DNA of 64,000 nucleotides from Kryptolebias marmoratus (GCF_001649575.2 NC_051434.1:7302268-7366267); one strand, 5' to 3'; positions 35,801 to 49,096 are shown, numbered from the stretch's first letter. Numbers and translations: made by a program. The notes: a model not told the origin generated them from the letters alone.

Positions 35801-38800
35801 TGATATTGACGTCTATGTATTAACAAGTACTTTAGTTCTTCAATAAATAAATTAAAAATGTGTGAAATATAGTAAACAGAGCCTTATTCAGAATCATTAA
35901 ATAATGGTTTTCTTAAACAGGCCACAGTGAAAGACAGAAAACAATAAAGAAGCAAGAAGCAGAAAGACATAATATCTGTCTTTCATAAATGCCTTTGGTG
36001 ATTCATATCAAATAATATTAAATTTGAAACTCACCCTTCAGTTTCTAATCACAGGCAGCCGTTCGAAACATAACAGGTTTGGACACCAGCAGACGCTCAT
36101 CTGTTAGGAGTCATGCTTAAAAAGACTTTTGCCTCAAGCAAACAGTTTTTGGTTTCTATAAGCTGCTGGCAGATTTGTTTTGAGCAGCGAGGGAAACTGA
36201 ATATGATTGGGATAATGATGCCATTTCAGTATCTCCGACATTTGATTGCATCACTTGCAAAGCATTATGGGTTATTGCTGTCTTCCTTGAAGGAAATATG
36301 AACAGGCATTCATTTTATTGATTAATCTGTGGAGCTTAACCTGCTCTTTACTTCCCAGACGTCTGCAAAGGAAGTTCAAACATCAAACTGCAGATGACAC
36401 ATTACAATATGTGGCTCTCCTTCAACTCGACTTTTTCCATAAAGATTTATATATTCGAGGCCATGCATAGGGCTTCTTACATCTACCCTTATTCCAGAGG
36501 GACATTTTAAAGTACCTTCTTGGTAGCATTGCCTTCTTGCTAGTCCAACCACAAAAACAGAGGGTGGATGACAGTTTTCAAAGGTCATCTTTGCACCAAA
36601 CAAAGGAGAAGTGCAAGCACCAGTAGGAAAAATAGTAAAATGATCTTCTCACCTCTCTTTAAAATGTCAAGAATAAACTCTAATCAGATCAAATTGGCTT
36701 TCACATGTTAATAAGCTTAACAGCTGGACACATAGTAATTTATTGGTCCTGCTGGGTTTTCTTGATCTGAGTTGTGAGGAAAAACTGGAGAAAAAGTTTC
36801 AGTTTCATTGACACTTCTTACATTTTTAATGTTTAATAAGCTCAGGTTTAACCTTAGCAAGTCGAAGGAGCCAAAGTTTCACCTGTGTTTTGTGCTGCAG
36901 TGAGTGCAATAATCTTGCCTGAGCATCTACATGTGTTTCCTGTGAGCATGTTTGTGGGATTCCGCCACAATCTCCAGGTGATTATTGCAACTGGGATGTA
37001 GAGTGGCTGAAATATTAGCAATATGATGAAAAAACTTTCACGGCAGAGGTTTCAATTACAAAAATGATTTGGAACAAACAAAAACAGTCCAGCAGTGAAA
37101 AGGAAATCCCTCCTCCACAACCACAGTGGAAAAAAAAGGAAAAATCCTTCAGAGGTATTACAAGCTGGTCCACAATCACGGACAGTCCTGATTAGTGATC
37201 TAACCCGCTGAGCTCTCGGTGTGATTATAACCTGCGACGTGCAGAGATAAAAAGCGTCCGTCTCTTTCAAACCGCGGCTCTAATTGTACCTCACTATTAA
37301 AGGTTTGATCCATCTCATCTGCTCTCTGCTGTCTCACACCTGTCTTACTCCATCAGCTCCTTAACCATTTCCCTACCTGATTTTATTTGGAAGCGCCGCG
37401 TTTTCAGATCATAAAAGCCACGACTCATTCTCCTTCCTCGCCTCTTGCACCGACCTAATGAACTGAACCAAAGCTGTGAAGTGACTGTGGGGTGGTGTTA
37501 TTGTTTGTATTGAAAAAATAAGCTCAGTTTGCTTTAAAATAGACAGGATGGGACTGATGAAATATTTCAAGAATAAAAAAAAATGTTAACATTATAGCTG
37601 TGATTAATTATCTCCAGAGTGAATACAGAGTGAGCATGCAACTTCTTTTTAATTTCTCACATCTATAGAAAAATCTTTGAAAAGCTTTATTGAGGACACA
37701 GATTCCACACATTTTCTGTTTACTGTTAATCATCAACAAAACTTTTGAAATGGTGCTTAAAATTTAAAACATTTTAATGCTAAAATTTACTCATTTTTAA
37801 GATTCTTCTAATCCACCAACCCAAAGTGAAAGTGTTTTTCTATTCAGGGTCAGCAGTGCAAAAGCTTTGTGGCAATTAATGCTGAGTGAATCTTGTTCTT
37901 TGGTCATAGAGGAAGACATTTAGCACTCGTGATTAATTTTTTTTAAGTTGCTCATAGTAAACTAAAAGTTCAGGGTCCAAGGAGCTGATTTTAGATAGAA
38001 AGCCAAACTGGCAGGGAGAGAAAGCAGAAAGTAAGACAGGAAAAAGAAGCTGTGACAGGTAATAGACAGTCCCATCAAGATGAATTGTTCACTGTGCACA
38101 TCCTCAACAATGGTGCCAAGAAACTCATGCTGACCCACCTGGCAATGTCCGCAAGCAAAGTGCTTATTTTGCCAGTCTCACACTGTGTAACTGCTGCAAA
38201 AGCACAAGCCCCAAAATCAAGAAAAACACACACTGCAACAGAGTACTCGTGAACATGAAAAAAAAAATTTCGCTGCAAGTTTGGTATCAGAGACAGAGTG
38301 CAAATAAAAGTTAAAACAAAACATGAGCAAATATATGTAAAGTGCAATGCAAAGGCAAACACACAGAGAGGCTTGTGATACAAGACAACAGTGCCACTTA
38401 TGTTATCTTTATTAAGTTTGCAAGCTTTGAAGTTCAGTGTGTGAGAGGCTCGGCTGCTCTCTCAGGAAGTCAACCACAGTAGGGAGTTCATTTTCAAAAA
38501 CCTCAGTCTTTAAGCCCCTATTCAGGGCTGGCACACATATTACCAGTGAGTACAAAAAAAAAGAAAAGAGAACAAAGACACAGAGAAGGAAAAGGGGAGA
38601 AGTGGAAAAGAAGAAAGCAAGATGAAGAAAAATACTTCTGGGTCAGATAGACGGAACCATATTCAGACAAATTCTGCCTAATGGAAGTAGAATAATCAGG
38701 TCTTTTATCTCCAAGTCATAGCAAATGCAGGGTTTCATGTACAAAGCTCCCCTGCAGACTATCAAATACACACAAACACAAAATGATGGATTTTTAAGAA

Positions 38801-38999
38801 ACCTCAAAGAAATATGATCCCTCCCCCAGCTCACTGAAGTCAGTGTTAGAAATTTAGCATTATGATTGTCATTGTTACAATCATTATAGCCATGCACATT
38901 AGCATATGTAATATCTGCAGTCTGTAAATCATTATACTGTCAAATCATAACAACATCTTAGTGGCTGCTTGAGACCAGGAGGAGATGAATCTTTTCATA
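32831..38999. other. Unassigned intronic sequence
   Basis: About 6 kb of AT-rich DNA with only short, unrelated frames. No member of families A to D, SINE or coding exon could be recognised. Confidence 0.5.
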
Positions 39000-39345
39000 T
39001 TGAAACTTGGCCACCGCTAGACATGGCATAACAAGAACAGGGGGGCTGTCAGGGTTTCTCAATCCCACAAGAGAATCTGACCCCTTGATGTCTTATTGTA
39101 TATCTCAAACACTCAAATAAGATAGATCCTTGGTATGCTGTTTATTGGACGCCGCTACGATAAGACTTGGGGGCTTGTCCGGGATTTGAGCTTAGGGTTT
39201 CTCAAACATACCTCTGGATGTCTTACTGTGTATCTCATCAAGACTCAAATGAGACAAATTCTTTTAAAACTGCTTTTTGGCTAAATCAGACATAAGAAGA
39301 AGTGCAGCTTGTCCAGGATTGCAAACCAAAGGTTCTTAAAACCCA
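39000..39345 (+). repeat. Tandem repeat of about 130 bp units with retroviral PBS-like motif
   Basis: Three degenerate units, about 2.6 copies. Each has a CATAAGAA-like lead-in, a G-rich motif, AGGGTTTCTCAA, then GATGTCTTACTGTGTATCTC and ACTCAAATGAGA. The middle unit holds TGGGGGCTTGTCCGGGAT at 39168-39185, one base different from the tRNA-Pro primer-binding site of murine leukaemia-type retroviruses. The first unit (39040) has a deletion through this motif; the third (39303-39320) has three or four substitutions. No LTR boundary or gag-like frame is recognised beside it. It may be the leader of a decayed endogenous retrovirus. Confidence 0.6.
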
Positions 39346-40244
39346 AAACAAAAATGTACCCATAAACCGAGAGATTTTTTTATTTAAAAAAAATGGATAA
39401 ACATTTGTGTGATACGCCAAATACGCTAATAAATACTCAAAGCCGCAAGTGCAGAAACCCCGCCTAACAGACCTCCTTAAAGAATGCAGCCATTTTCTTA
39501 AAACAATCCATTACCTTTTAAAATATCCCCCCTTATCTTTGAGCAAACAACCCTCCAGCTTACACAGCAGAGTGGTCATGAAGTAATTATTTACATGTTC
39601 CACCAGAGAGCACTGATAAGAACCTGTATAGGAGAGAAGAGCTGCTACGGGGGTGGGGGTGAGGAGAGTCTGCTCAGGTAGAATGTCAATCTGTGGCCCA
39701 TTAGCAGGTGATGCCAGGCAGGCGTGCTCAAAGCAGCTCCCAAGATACAGCAGACCTCTCTCCTCTGAATAATTGACTGGCTGCTGCACATGTCTTCTCA
39801 CTCTCCTCTGTGGCTTTCTTTCTCTCTATCCTTTCACCTCCACGGCATCTCTCCTTTGATTGTTACTTTTTAAGGTTTACTTACAATGTCTCTAAGTTTT
39901 GTGTTTTCTTCACCTGCCTGGAATCTGTTTAAATCTCCTCAGGCTGAGTATGGTGAAAGTCGCTGGTACATATTCTATAAGTGGTTATGCAACTGAGGGC
40001 AGAAAGGAAAAGAGCATCCCGCAGCTGCTGGATGTGAATGTGAAGGAGGTAAAGAATCCAGCAGCGTGTTTGTTTCTTCCAGGAGAATTTCTGACACCAC
40101 TGCTGCAGCAGCAGGAAGACAGCAACAGGGAGGGAGACTGGGAGTGCTGGGTGTAGTGAGGCTGAAATGTTGAGGTTTTTTTCTGCATTCTTTGAAGGAA
40201 AGCAAATCATCCACTGCCTTGCATGCTAAGCTTTTAAGACAAAA
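39346..40244. other. Unassigned sequence
   Basis: Several overlapping frames on both strands around 39900-40300 come from CTG/CAG-rich composition. No gene recognised. Confidence 0.45.
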
Positions 40245-40735
40245 AATGCACACAATGTCTAGCACTCGGATTATATATTTGGGGTAATGCTCAGCTACTA
40301 ACACACCAAAAAGCTAAATGGTTGAAAATATACATTACGAGAGTTTCATTAAAATCTGTGCAGTGGTTCAGTGGTATTTTCCAAACAGTCAAACGGGGTT
40401 CAGACCAACAGATAAGGCCAAGGTTTTAAACAAATATATTACACATTTTTTTATTGCTCAAAGTATGTGATGGGTAGGACTCTCAGCTACTACCACACCA
40501 AAATTTATATCAATATCTGTAAAACTGATTGAGTTATAGCTATTCTTGTGTTTGCAAAGCTCAGTTAGCCGTAGCAACCATCTTGAATCGGATTATAGAT
40601 GTACATCCAGTGATTACTTTCTAATTGTGTTACAATACGTCCAACGGTTGATGAGATATTTTGCTAACAGACAGACGTATGACCACACACAGACACAAGC
40701 AACTACACTGTTGCCTGCCTTTTACGGCACTGGGT
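40245..40735 (+). repeat. Repeat family A, tandem pair (first one partial)
   Basis: A short unit (40285-40400: CAGCTACTAACACACC, GTGCAGTGGTTCAGTGGTAT) is followed by a better one (40470-40735: GACTCTCAGCTACTACCACA, CGTAGCAACCATCTTGAATC, TAGATGTACATCCAGTGATT, GATATTTTGCTAACAGACAG). The shared CTCAGCTACTA blocks in direct order show they are tandem. Confidence 0.8.
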
Positions 40736-43700
40736 GATAACAACCAAAATTAATACACTGAAAGAGTCAGTACTAAAATTCCATTATGTTTTTTTTTGTT
40801 TGTGTCCTTATGAAGATGTTTAACAAAATTATAATATTTAGGATCGTACTTCAACAACAAGTCAGTGTTTGACAAGACGTATTCACAATAATCAGTGCAA
40901 TTTTGACATAGAAAATTATATCTTGCATGCATGGAGACAGCTTGCATAATGAGCAGGCTCCGAGGGAGACACAAAGAAGAAATTCACCTGCTCTCTCAAT
41001 AGCCACAATAACCTCCTTTTTGAAAATCCCACCTCCCCCCTCTTTGGAGCAACTTTGTGATGAGACACAATACATTATCTTGACAAATCAAATAAAATTC
41101 AAATGCCTGTGTGCCTTCATTTCACGTGAAGCACAGCATCTGGCAATGGCCATTAATGAATGCCGCCTCATGCCATCTCCTAATGGGATTGCCTTGTCTT
41201 GGAGTTCACTGCTGTGACTCCTGCTCAGCAGAGGCAGAAAGATTACTGGAAAGATTAAAAGACAGAACAAACCAGAGTCTGAGGATGATGGGCAGCTAGC
41301 CTCCCAGATCACACATTAGATAATTGGTGCAAAAGAAAGGGGGAAAAAAAAGTCCCCCATCTTCCTTTTTTTTTTTTCTGCTGGGTTTAGAAGTGCTGGG
41401 CAGCCGATCCCAGCCTGGCGTGCTGTCACACCTCCACAGAGAAAACTGTTTGAAGAAGCTGGAGCAAAGCCTGCGAGCTGTAAGTTATGATGCCTGAGCA
41501 AAAATGTTGCCTTTGTGCGACTAGTGATGAGTGCAATGCCAAATGACTCACTTGGCCATTCTTCACGCAGCTGGTTAGATTTGGTGGAATATTTTACAGC
41601 CGTACACACAATTTCACACAAAGACGAGCACATACACACTCCCTCTCTCACTCCAAAACAAACACTCTTTCACTCCAGTACACATGCAAGCTTTATCTCC
41701 CTGTCTGACTACGCCAGTGCATCTTTTTCTCCTGTATTTTCCCCCCCGTTAGCTTGCTCTACACTATCTTCCTATCTGCAGCGTGTTGTTATCTCTGCCT
41801 CCATCTCTTCCCAGCAATGGGCTTGTGCCCTTTCATAATTCATGGAGTTGTTCTTATGGCTCAGGCAGCCATGTCGGATGTGAATCTTTTCGCCTCAAAG
41901 GCTCACTCAACCTGCACTACCTCAGCCAGGGAGGTTACCGCTCGAGCTGCTGCGCTCCAAAAACGAACTCAACCTGCTCGATGATACACCGAGGGAAGAT
42001 CGTCCGCTTTTTTGTTCACAGCTTCGCACACCTTTCAGCTTGAAAGTGATTTTGCTTTTATGTGGCAAATAATAGGCCAGCAGAAACAGCAGGATTGTAT
42101 TGTCACAACATGAAAGTATTTATTCTTATTATACAGGTTTAAAACTTTTTGTTCTGATTCTGAGCCAGTGGTAGGAAAGCTGGATCATTTTATGATTGTA
42201 CAAGCATTTTCTATTTAGGACACCTAAAGGTATCATTACAAGCCTTTCATATCCTGTGAAAATTATAGCAAATGTACTTGCAAATAATAGTTTCCTTCTT
42301 TTATTGCTGTGGCTCTCATGGGAACACAACTTCAATATATTTTTTATATCTTATTTTCCCTAAGATAATTTAATAAAAAAAAAAAATCAAAAAAGTTGCT
42401 CACTGCAAGCATATTTTGTAATTTTACAGTAATCAGTTGCAGTTTAATGTAACTAACCGCTCTATTTCTATTTCTTTAAATTACCACTTTTTTAATTACA
42501 ATTATATAATTATGCAAAAAAAATCCCACTTGTAGGTTTTTTAGCTTTACACATGTATCAAGATGACTAAAACAATTAAAGACCTGGGAGATTAATCTGC
42601 TTGTATGTTTTTATTAAGTATATTAATGAAAATATATTTCATTAATATAGTTAATGAACTATAATTTAGAATGTAGTTATAATTATTAATGAAAATATAT
42701 TGTTTTGCATCAGAATGTTCCTTCCCAACATCAAGAATGATTCAAGCTTACAAATATGGAACAATAAACTTTAAAAACTATATATCTTGGAGTACATATA
42801 GGCACACATCAGGCACGTCCAGACATAACAAACAAAAATGAGATTTGTTTGTAATGTTACAAACATATGGAAGTGAACAAAGTGGCAAAGGTTAGTTTTA
42901 ATTTGATGACTAAAAGCAATTCTTTACAAATGCTTTAATAATGGGTTGGTTATTATTGTTCTTTGCCTAAAAAGTTTGACATTCTCCAATCATATTTAGC
43001 TGATTGATTATCTGATCAATTTCATTTACAGACAGTAAATATGTTATTTCAAACATTACTGTTTACTTTTATAAGAACATTTTTGACTCCAGAACTCATT
43101 TTACTTTTACCCTAGTAAGTTTAATCAGTACATCTCTTCATGAGAAGGTATCGTTTTACTTGTACTGTATGTAATATATCTGAGGTAGAGGTTGTGTGTA
43201 CTGCCCATCCATAAAGGTTAAACCTCAGGAAAAGTAAAGCAGGGAGATAAATCTTCACTACAAGTCAGAATGTCCAGAATAAAATCAATGTCTTAACAGG
43301 ATGGTGAGGTTTTTGATTCGGACTTTCAGCCTTTAGATGATGGGGCGATGGGGTGGGGGAAGTGGGGGGGCTTCTTATCATGGCAACCGTACTGAAAAAT
43401 TACTTTGAGATCATAAATTCACCAAAATGCCATGAGAAGATTCAGATCATAAATCCAGATTTCACTTCAGAAGAAAAGAGAAATCCTAAAATGAGCAAGC
43501 AAAATCCAAAACGTTCAGGAGAACTGAGGAGTGCAAAGCCAGCTATCACATTACAATGTTACGCTTTATTTTAAATGTAAAAAATATTGTTTTATTGGTT
43601 TAACAAGAGTTTTAGATGTGACAAGATCCATTTTATTCATTAAGTCCTTAAAGTCAGCAACTTATTTGTAAATTCCCCTCTCCCTGTTAAGGGTTTATGA

Positions 43701-43869
43701 TAAAAATGTGATTTTAGGTAATAAAATCCCATCAAAAATTTAGTGTTTTTATAATAAAAACAGCAAATGTAATTAAAAAGTTAATTAAACTGAGATCATT
43801 TGGATTTCAATAAACTTGTGCCAAATGTGACTGAAAAATAAAGTATTATGGTGTCGGCTAAACAAGGAG
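40736..43869. other. Unassigned intronic sequence
   Basis: Includes a very AT-rich stretch (42340-43100) and pyrimidine-rich DNA near 41640-41830. Frames at 41515-42043 overlap each other on two frames and lack domains. Confidence 0.5.
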
Positions 43870-44829
43870 CCAAATTCATTTAAAAAAGGGAAATTTAGAA
43901 AGGCTGAATCTTTCAGAAGTAAAAATGTGTAGAGATTCACCAAACTACAAAAAAAACTGCATCTAAAAATAGTGGAACAAATTCAGAGTAATGTTCCTCA
44001 AGGGAAAAATTAATGTTCCTTCATCTACATTTTATAATATCATCAAAAGATTTTAAGAATCTGGAGAAATCTCTGTGCACAAAGGACAGGTCCATATTGG
44101 AGGTCCACTATCAGAACTGCATTAAAACCAGGTCTGTAAGCAGCACACAGTTCAAAAGCCTGCCTCTCTGATGGTATGGGGGTGCATTGGTACTTAGATG
44201 GGCAACTTACCCATATGAAAAGGCACCATTAATGCAAAAAAGTATATACAGGTTTTAGAACTATGTGTGCTTTCATCCAGACATCTTTTTCAGGGAAGGC
44301 CTTGCATATTTCATCAAGACGATGCTAAACCACAAACTGCATCCATTACAGCAGCACGACTTCATAAAAAAAGAGTCCAGGTGCTGAACCAGCCTGCCTG
44401 CAGTCCACACCTCTCACCAATTATAAAACATTTGACGCATCATGAAACAAAACAAATCCAGCATAGAAGAGTCAGGACTGATGAACAGCTAGAATCTTAG
44501 ATCAGACAAGAATGGGACAATGTTCCCTCCAAAACCTCCAGCAGCTGCTCGCCTCAGCTCCTACATGTTTAAAGACTGTTGGTAAAAGGAAAAGGGATGT
44601 TTCACAGAGGTAAACATGGCACTGTCCCAACTTTTTTGCTGCCATAAAATTCAAAAATACTTTTTTTTCTGTATTTTTTCAAAAAACACTACAATTTCTT
44701 AGTTTAAACATTTGATGAGTGTACTGTACTCTATTGTAAATAAAAAATGGGTTTATGATATTTGCAAATCATAGCATTATGTTTTTATTTGACACAACGT
44801 TTAAATCGTTTTGCAAACGGGGTTGTAAT
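43870..44829 (+). mobile_element. Decayed, internally deleted Tc1/mariner-type transposon
   Basis: The 5' part encodes PSSTFYNIIKRF, a stop (44054-44056), then ESGEISVHKGQ, the helix-turn-helix region of a fish Tc1/mariner transposase. The sequence then jumps to the C-terminal half at about 44150 (SLMVWGC-like, GRPCIFHQDDAKPQTASITA, VLNQPACSPHLSPI), so most of the middle is deleted. After the Asp of HQDD, 34 residues lead to the place where the catalytic Glu belongs, but the codon is Ile. The 3' end (GCAAATCATAGCATTATG, then GGGGTTGTA) looks like the terminal repeat of this family; a matching 5' terminal repeat is missing. It cannot encode an active enzyme. Confidence 0.8.
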
Positions 44830-45934
44830 ATACACGGGCGCCATCAGGCACAAATGACTATAAAATACTACATGTCTGCACAGAGAGTAAAAAGCACATG
44901 TTTGGTTGTGTACAGTCCCATTAACCACAGACACCTCTGTGCTAAGCAGCCACAGCTGGGCCTTTCTTCTCCAACACCCTGCTCAGATGAGTGACAGCTT
45001 TATGAACACGTGTTGGGCACAAAAACAGCCGTACACAGAAGAACCCATGCCTTAAATACACTCTTAGAACCACGCACAGCTTCACATCATCAGAATGAAC
45101 AGGAGACTCGTTACCCACTTTAATCAGTGTTAATCACTACAGACTCCCCTCACTGTCAAGACGGTGACAGTGTCTGTTTGAGGAGGAAATGGAGAGAGGA
45201 AGAAACCGAGCAAAACAGGCTGAAGGGAGAAAAACAGAGACAGACCGGGTGGAGCAGGGCGGGGAGCGTCAAAAAATATGAAATGGCATCCAAAAATACA
45301 TCCTGCCCACGGAGCGGTGAACCCACTGCAGTTCTGATACACTTTATCTCATTTTTCAAGGTCTCTTTTCTTTGGTGCACATGGTGGAGCCTTGGTGGGA
45401 AACGTAGTCCGGGCCATTTCTGCTTTGACAGGGTTTAATATCAGCCGGAGAGGGGAAGGAGAGCGGATAGGATGGTTATAGAGCGGACAGGGAATGTGCA
45501 AGAGTTAGCTGTGCAAAAAGATACAGAATAAGGCAAAACAGAGATGAAGCAATATAAAGGATGAGATAAGAGTTGTGTTGAACGGGGTTAGCGTGCCCAG
45601 GCGTGGAGATAGTCGAGAGGTGAAACGCTTTAAGCGAGGCGGAAGAAAGGGATGAAGAGACGGAGGCCAGCAAAGGAGAGAAAATTGAAAGATGAGAAGG
45701 CAGATTATTAGGGAGAGATTTGTAATGCATAAAAGACTGGTGAGAAAAAGGAATGGTTTCATTGAATGAACAGTGAATGTGAGAAAAAAAACACCTTTCT
45801 TTGAAGCAGGGTAAAGGGAGATTGACAGAAAAGGCAGAAAGTAACTCACAGATTGTGTTTATTGATGTAAAATACAAATATAGGAGCCATAAAATGAACT
45901 TGTTGATCTCGACAGTTTAAATTGAGAGTCGAGA
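44830..45934. other. Unassigned sequence
   Basis: 45180-45280 and 45550-45720 are purine-rich on the plus strand, and the frames there (45127-45438 plus; 45476-45877 minus) reflect that composition. No gene seen. Confidence 0.45.
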
Positions 45935-47255
45935 AGTTTTAAAGTGGGGTTCTGTGGAAAGGTTATGAAGAATAAATAGCTTATCTGTTGTATACAGCTC
46001 TTTGAATTACCTCAGATAAATGTAGTCTAATTATCGCCCACTGGCAAAGGTTAACTTCTGATTAATTTCTGGAGCCAACCCCATTCAAGATGACCGCCAC
46101 AACTAAGAGACCTTGGCAAACACAAACGTGGCTTTAACTCAGTCAGTCTTTGGAAATATTAAACTAAGTTTTATTGTGTGCATGTTAGTGGCTGAGAGAC
46201 ACTCCCAACACATACTCTGAGCACTCACTGATAGCACATCTGTTTTTAAAAGTTCGCCACTAACTAATGAAGTTAATTATGCTTGCTTGTTAGCAAAAGA
46301 TCCCATGAACCACAGGGTGGATTTTAATGAACCTCTTAGAAAGTAATCATAGGATGCCTGTCTACAACTGATAACATTTAGGAATTAACCCAATTTAAGA
46401 TGGCTGCTTCAGCCAAACACTAACATGTCTGTAATCTAGTCAATGTTGCAGACATTTAGTTAAAATATGCTGAGGTAGTGACTGTCCTCCCCAACACAAA
46501 CACTAGTGTCTACAGCAGTGGTCTCCAATCCTGGTCCTCGAGGGCCACTATTCTGCAGGTTTTACTTGTTTCTCTGCTCCAGCACACCTGATTTAAATCA
46601 ATGGGTGATTAACAGGCTTCTGCAGAACATGAAGAGGTGATTTAACCTCTGAATCAGGTGTGTTGGAGCAGGGAAACAAGGAAAACATGCAGGATAGTGG
46701 CCCTCGAGGACCAGGGTTGGACACCCCTGATCTACACATTGCGCAACATCTTTGCTTAAAACTTTTGCTTTAAGTGTTGGAATCAACCCTGCCTGTTTGT
46801 TAGCAAAATGTCTCATAAACCAATGAACACATTTTAGTACATCAGTTGTACATCTAAAACTCATAAACATTAAGAGTCAACCCAATTCAAAATGGGAGCC
46901 ACAGCTAATCGACATTAGCCAACACAAAACTGGCAATAGCTCAGTCAGTTTTACAGATATTTAGCCAAATTTGGTGTGGTAGAAGAAGCTGAGAGTCATC
47001 CTCAAGAGATTCTTTGAGTGCATCTCACAAGATCACTGCATGAACTGAAATTAATTTTTTGTTTTAAGACAAAAGCGATGCAGTTTGATATTAACCTTTC
47101 TTGAACTAGCTGTAACCTCGTCAAACCTGTAAAAATTACACAGTTTCAAGGTTTTGAAGTCTGTCCAAAAGCTATGTACAACAAGTAAAATATAATTTGT
47201 CCATAACCTTTTTATAGAACCCCACTTCAAAAGATCTGAACTATCCCTTTAAATA
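45935..47255. mobile_element. Composite: family B inverted ends around tandem family A units
   Basis: The left end (45935-46025: GGAAAGGTTATGAAGAATAA, CAGCTCTTTGAATTACCTCA) is inverted relative to the right end (47130-47255: CAAAAGCTATGTACAACAAG, CCATAACCTTTTTATAGAAC). Between them are three family A units, all in minus orientation (about 46055-46260, 46285-46510 and 46770-47010), the second and third separated by a MITE. This suggests that A units are internal cargo of a larger inverted-repeat element. No transposase gene is seen. Confidence 0.6.
46516..46729. mobile_element. Palindromic MITE, hAT-type
   Basis: A 214-bp near-perfect inverted repeat. One end reads CAGTGGTCTCCAATCCTGGT and the other, reverse complemented, CAGGGGTGTCCAACCCTGGT; both continue into CCTCGAGGGCCACTAT and CTCCAACACACCTGATT. 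Flanks GTCTACAG and ATCTACAC agree in six central bases, fitting a worn 8-bp target-site duplication. It is nested in the composite A/B element. Confidence 0.8.
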
Positions 47256-49096
47256 AAAGTTTAGACCAAGGTTTGGCTGCTTCAGAGGCAGCCAGCAGCA
47301 GCACAGCCTGAATAGAAATGTTTGCGAGTGGCGATTAGAATTTCAGATAAGGAGCTGGGCTTCTTTGCCACAATTTCAGGGCCTAATGCAGCCATCCTGT
47401 GTGAGGCGCTCTGAATGTGACCTTATAGAATACTCTAACAACCTAACGTACCGAGCTCTGTGTGTGTGTGTGGGTGTGCACTGAGACGAGACAAGGCATG
47501 ACGAAGCAAGGTGATCTGACCAGATTTAACAAGCGCAAATCAAATTGCAAACCCATGCTGCTCGGATGGGCCGAGCAAACACGGGGTTAAATGTCAAGCC
47601 CACACCTGGATCACACTAACATACTCCGGTGCATGTGAGGCACAGACACACAACGCACACCGCTCATCGTGGTGAAGTTTGTCCGTCTGTTTGCAGCTGA
47701 TTGTTAGGAGATCAGAAAGGAGGCAGGGAGAGGTGAGCTGTGTCAGAGCAGCAATGACAGGAGGAACCAGACGGAGGGGCAGAGATCAGGAAGAGCAGGA
47801 ACCGAAGATGAGATGAAGAAACAGAAACAGATAAACAGACGGAGGTAAAGATTAAGAAGAAAGAGGGGAGGAAAAAAAAAGAAAAATGGAGGTTAACTCC
47901 CTTGTTGCATCCTTGTCAGTCTTTATGATCATCTTTTGCTCGTCTCCACTCTATCAGCAACTCAGTAACCTTCAGCTCAGGACCTGAGCAGAGATGATGA
48001 ATTGAGACGGAGAGCAGAGAAAGGACGAAGATTAGCTAACACACACAGATGATGAAAAATGACAAACAGAGAGAGGAGAGGGCTGGGAGGAAGAGGAGAC
48101 ACCAGAGGAAGAGGAGGTAAAAATGGGCGAAGGGAAAGGTGACATTGGGGGAGGAGTGCAGAGGAGAGAAAAGCCGCCGGCTTTTAGCTGGAGGACGGCC
48201 ACAGGATGACATTAGAGGAGCGCACTTTGGCTGCTCCTGCTGGGAAGTTCTGCACACGTGCGCATACAAACACACAGCGAGACCGGCGAGTAAACAGACA
48301 CATGCACACTGGTAAAAAAAAAAAAAAATTAGAAATAAGCACCTGCTGCTGAATACTTATGCCTCATAATCTGTGGGGAGCCTCGTCTCCACCTCTAGTC
48401 TAGTTTGTGTACTGGCCTGATAACCTTCATGGCAACCGGGCTAAACACACACGCAGGGTGACAGCTCCGCCAACCTGGAAAAACAATGATAACTTTGTTG
48501 GGGAAGGCTTCCAGGCTGCTGCCGGTTTGTCACGACACTGATAAAATTATTAGCACCGAATCTGGAACCTTTAACATGTTGTAATCTCAGCAAGCTGAAA
48601 CTCATTGCATGAAATCAGTTGTATTTGCATTTCTCCAACAGGGCAGCTGAGTTAGACACTTCTACAAAACCAACTTGCTTGTGTTTTATAGCAGAACTGG
48701 CCTTTGGCTATAATTCTATCAGACATTCAGTGTTTTAAAGTAAAATCATGAATATTTTCTATTTTAAAAACCCTTAGAAGTGAACAAAAAAATCCTACTG
48801 GGAGTTTAAGGTCATTTTTCTTATTCTTTATTTAGTTATATATTATAAAGCGATAATGTCTAGGAGAGTTTTGAGTAAGTGGACTCCTGCTGACTAAATT
48901 CATTTCATTAGTCAGCAGCAGGAGGAGAAAGTGACTAATTGCAATAAGTACCTTTGCCGGAACAAAATCTTTTTTAATTTATTTATTTTTTTTACATATT
49001 TCATCTAGGTTTTTACAGTTTAAAAAGCAGTTTAGTCTGCTCCTAAAAAGTGTTTCAATGTCTAAATTGAGTAAGAAAAGATAAGAAAATTGTGCC
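47256..49096. other. Unassigned intronic sequence
   Basis: Purine-rich plus-strand tracts at 47690-47890 and 48050-48180 and a GT-rich tract at 47458-47475. No exon or known repeat. Confidence 0.5.

Noticed and set aside
41665..41700. Minus-strand HVYWS segment considered as efna3 exon 1.
   Set aside because: No signal peptide, no NSSN, and the frame stops after nine more codons without a donor.
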